Source of the DNA: Candidatus Woesearchaeota archaeon
GTDB taxonomy: Archaea; Nanobdellota; Nanobdellia; SCGC-AAA011-G17; GW2011-AR17
Length of the DNA stretch: 5,476 nt
Direction: 5' to 3'
Assembly (NCBI GenBank): GCA_003694495.1
Contig: RFJO01000033.1
Coordinates: forward strand, 1-5,476
Both the position numbers and the translations under genes were made by a program. Positions 5,151-5,476 of this stretch are shown here, piece by piece (position 1 is the first letter of the stretch; the number at the start of each line of letters is the position of its first letter). Below the pieces are notes generated by a model. It saw only the letters and a program-made list of their open reading frames with translations, was not told the DNA's origin and made no database searches.

Positions 5151-5476
5151 ATGAAAAAGACACCAATTATTGGAACAATGATTTTTATTTTAGTCGTATC
5201 TGGTCTTGCAGCTGCAGGGCCTTTGAGCTTTTTGTCGTCTTTGTTTTCTCACGGGCCTACAGGTATGCAGACTGCTGACCTGACGCATGGAGATGCTTCA
5301 GAAGATAAAGAGGAGAATCTTGATTTTGACATGGAAAAGATGAAAGATGAGAAGATGGATAAAGAGGAGAATCTTGATTTTGACATGGAAGAGATGAAAG
5401 ATGAGAAGATGGATAAAGAGGAGAATCTTGATTTTGACATGGAAGAGATGAAAGATGAGAAGATGGATAAAGAGGA
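5151..5476 (+). CDS. Secreted acidic 18-residue repeat protein, partial (runs off the window)
   Basis: The frame is open from ATG 5151 to the window edge, giving 108 residues without a stop. Residues 1-22 form a clear Sec-type signal peptide: K2 K3, hydrophobic core I6-L19, then AAA before GP, with cleavage probably after A22. A short spacer (23-51, containing SFLSSLFSHGP) leads to the repeats, which begin at D52. The unit is DKEENLDFDMEEMKDEKM; three complete copies and the start of a fourth are visible. The first copy has K where the others have E at unit position 12. Most units carry nine acidic and three basic residues plus three Met. Eighteen residues equal five alpha-helical turns, so a long regular helix is plausible. 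The protein would act outside the membrane, in or on the cell envelope. I recognise no family; metal binding, a surface stalk or an adhesion role are guesses. The C-terminus, and hence any anchor, is outside the window. Confidence 0.82.
   Translation, partial: MKKTPIIGTMIFILVVSGLAAAGPLSFLSSLFSHGPTGMQTADLTHGDASEDKEENLDFDMEKMKDEKMDKEENLDFDMEEMKDEKMDKEENLDFDMEEMKDEKMDKE
5304..5476 (+). repeat. 54-bp tandem repeat in coding sequence (three copies plus 11 bases)
   Basis: Units start at 5304, 5358, 5412 and 5466 with GATAAAGAGGAGAATCTTGA, exactly 54 bases apart. Copies 2 and 3 are identical. Copy 1 differs at one base (A at 5337 where the others have G), changing E to K. The period is a multiple of three, so copy-number changes keep the reading frame. 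The coding strand is strongly purine-rich. The array continues past the window edge, so the total copy number is unknown. Confidence 0.97.

Noticed and set aside
5249..5440. A minus-strand frame reading as repeated MSKSRFSSLSIFSSFI-like units.
   Set aside because: It is the reverse complement of the 54-bp repeat of the secreted protein. The plus frame has a start, signal peptide and TATA box; the minus frame has none of these.
5304..5476. Could the tandem array be a CRISPR?
   Set aside because: The copies abut with no spacers and stay in one reading frame, so it is a coding tandem repeat.

Overview
The window looks like a piece of an archaeal genome, AT-rich and tightly packed, possibly from a small-genome (DPANN-type) or euryarchaeal lineage. 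The evidence is: (1) a tRNA gene with no encoded CCA end; (2) TATA-like boxes centred about 25-28 bases upstream of most start codons, with no convincing Shine-Dalgarno sequences, which fits leaderless archaeal transcripts; (3) a PIN-ATPase-KH fusion protein, an architecture I know mainly from archaea; (4) a glycosyltransferase of the MJ1255-like archaeal type. The species cannot be named from the sequence alone.

Left part (1-1888, + strand): the last 31 codons of an upstream gene, then a two-gene unit. This unit holds a PIG-L/LmbE-type zinc N-deacetylase (174-809) and a GT28/MurG-like glycosyltransferase (806-1888), joined by a 4-base ATGA overlap. They look like a sugar-modification pair, one attaching a sugar and the other removing an N-acetyl group, probably for a cell-surface glycan or glycolipid.

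Middle part (1857-3231, - strand): reading leftwards from the tRNA there is tRNA-Arg(CCU) (3231-3157), an exported thioredoxin-fold protein with a CHYC active site (3118-2678), and an unrecognised 263-residue protein with a TIM-barrel-like strand pattern (2648-1857). The 3' end of the last overlaps the end of the glycosyltransferase gene by 32 bases. The tRNA and both protein genes each have their own TATA-like element, placed in or against the neighbouring gene.

Right part (3275-5476): a 602-residue PIN-ATPase-KH protein on the - strand, probably an RNA-directed motor/nuclease, and diverging from it a gene cut by the window edge. The cut gene encodes a signal peptide followed by almost identical 18-residue acidic, methionine-containing repeats (54-bp DNA units). 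The 67 bp between these two genes hold a TATA-like box in each direction.

The large PIN-ATPase-KH gene appears richer in G+C than the genes left of the tRNA (about 28-35% in sampled lines on the left, 47-57% in sampled lines of the big gene). This fits a conserved core gene beside a more variable surface/glycosylation region. The most unusual item is the secreted tandem-repeat protein at the right edge. No mobile element, CRISPR array, rRNA or recognisable defence system is visible, and no stretch over 100 bases lacks a feature.
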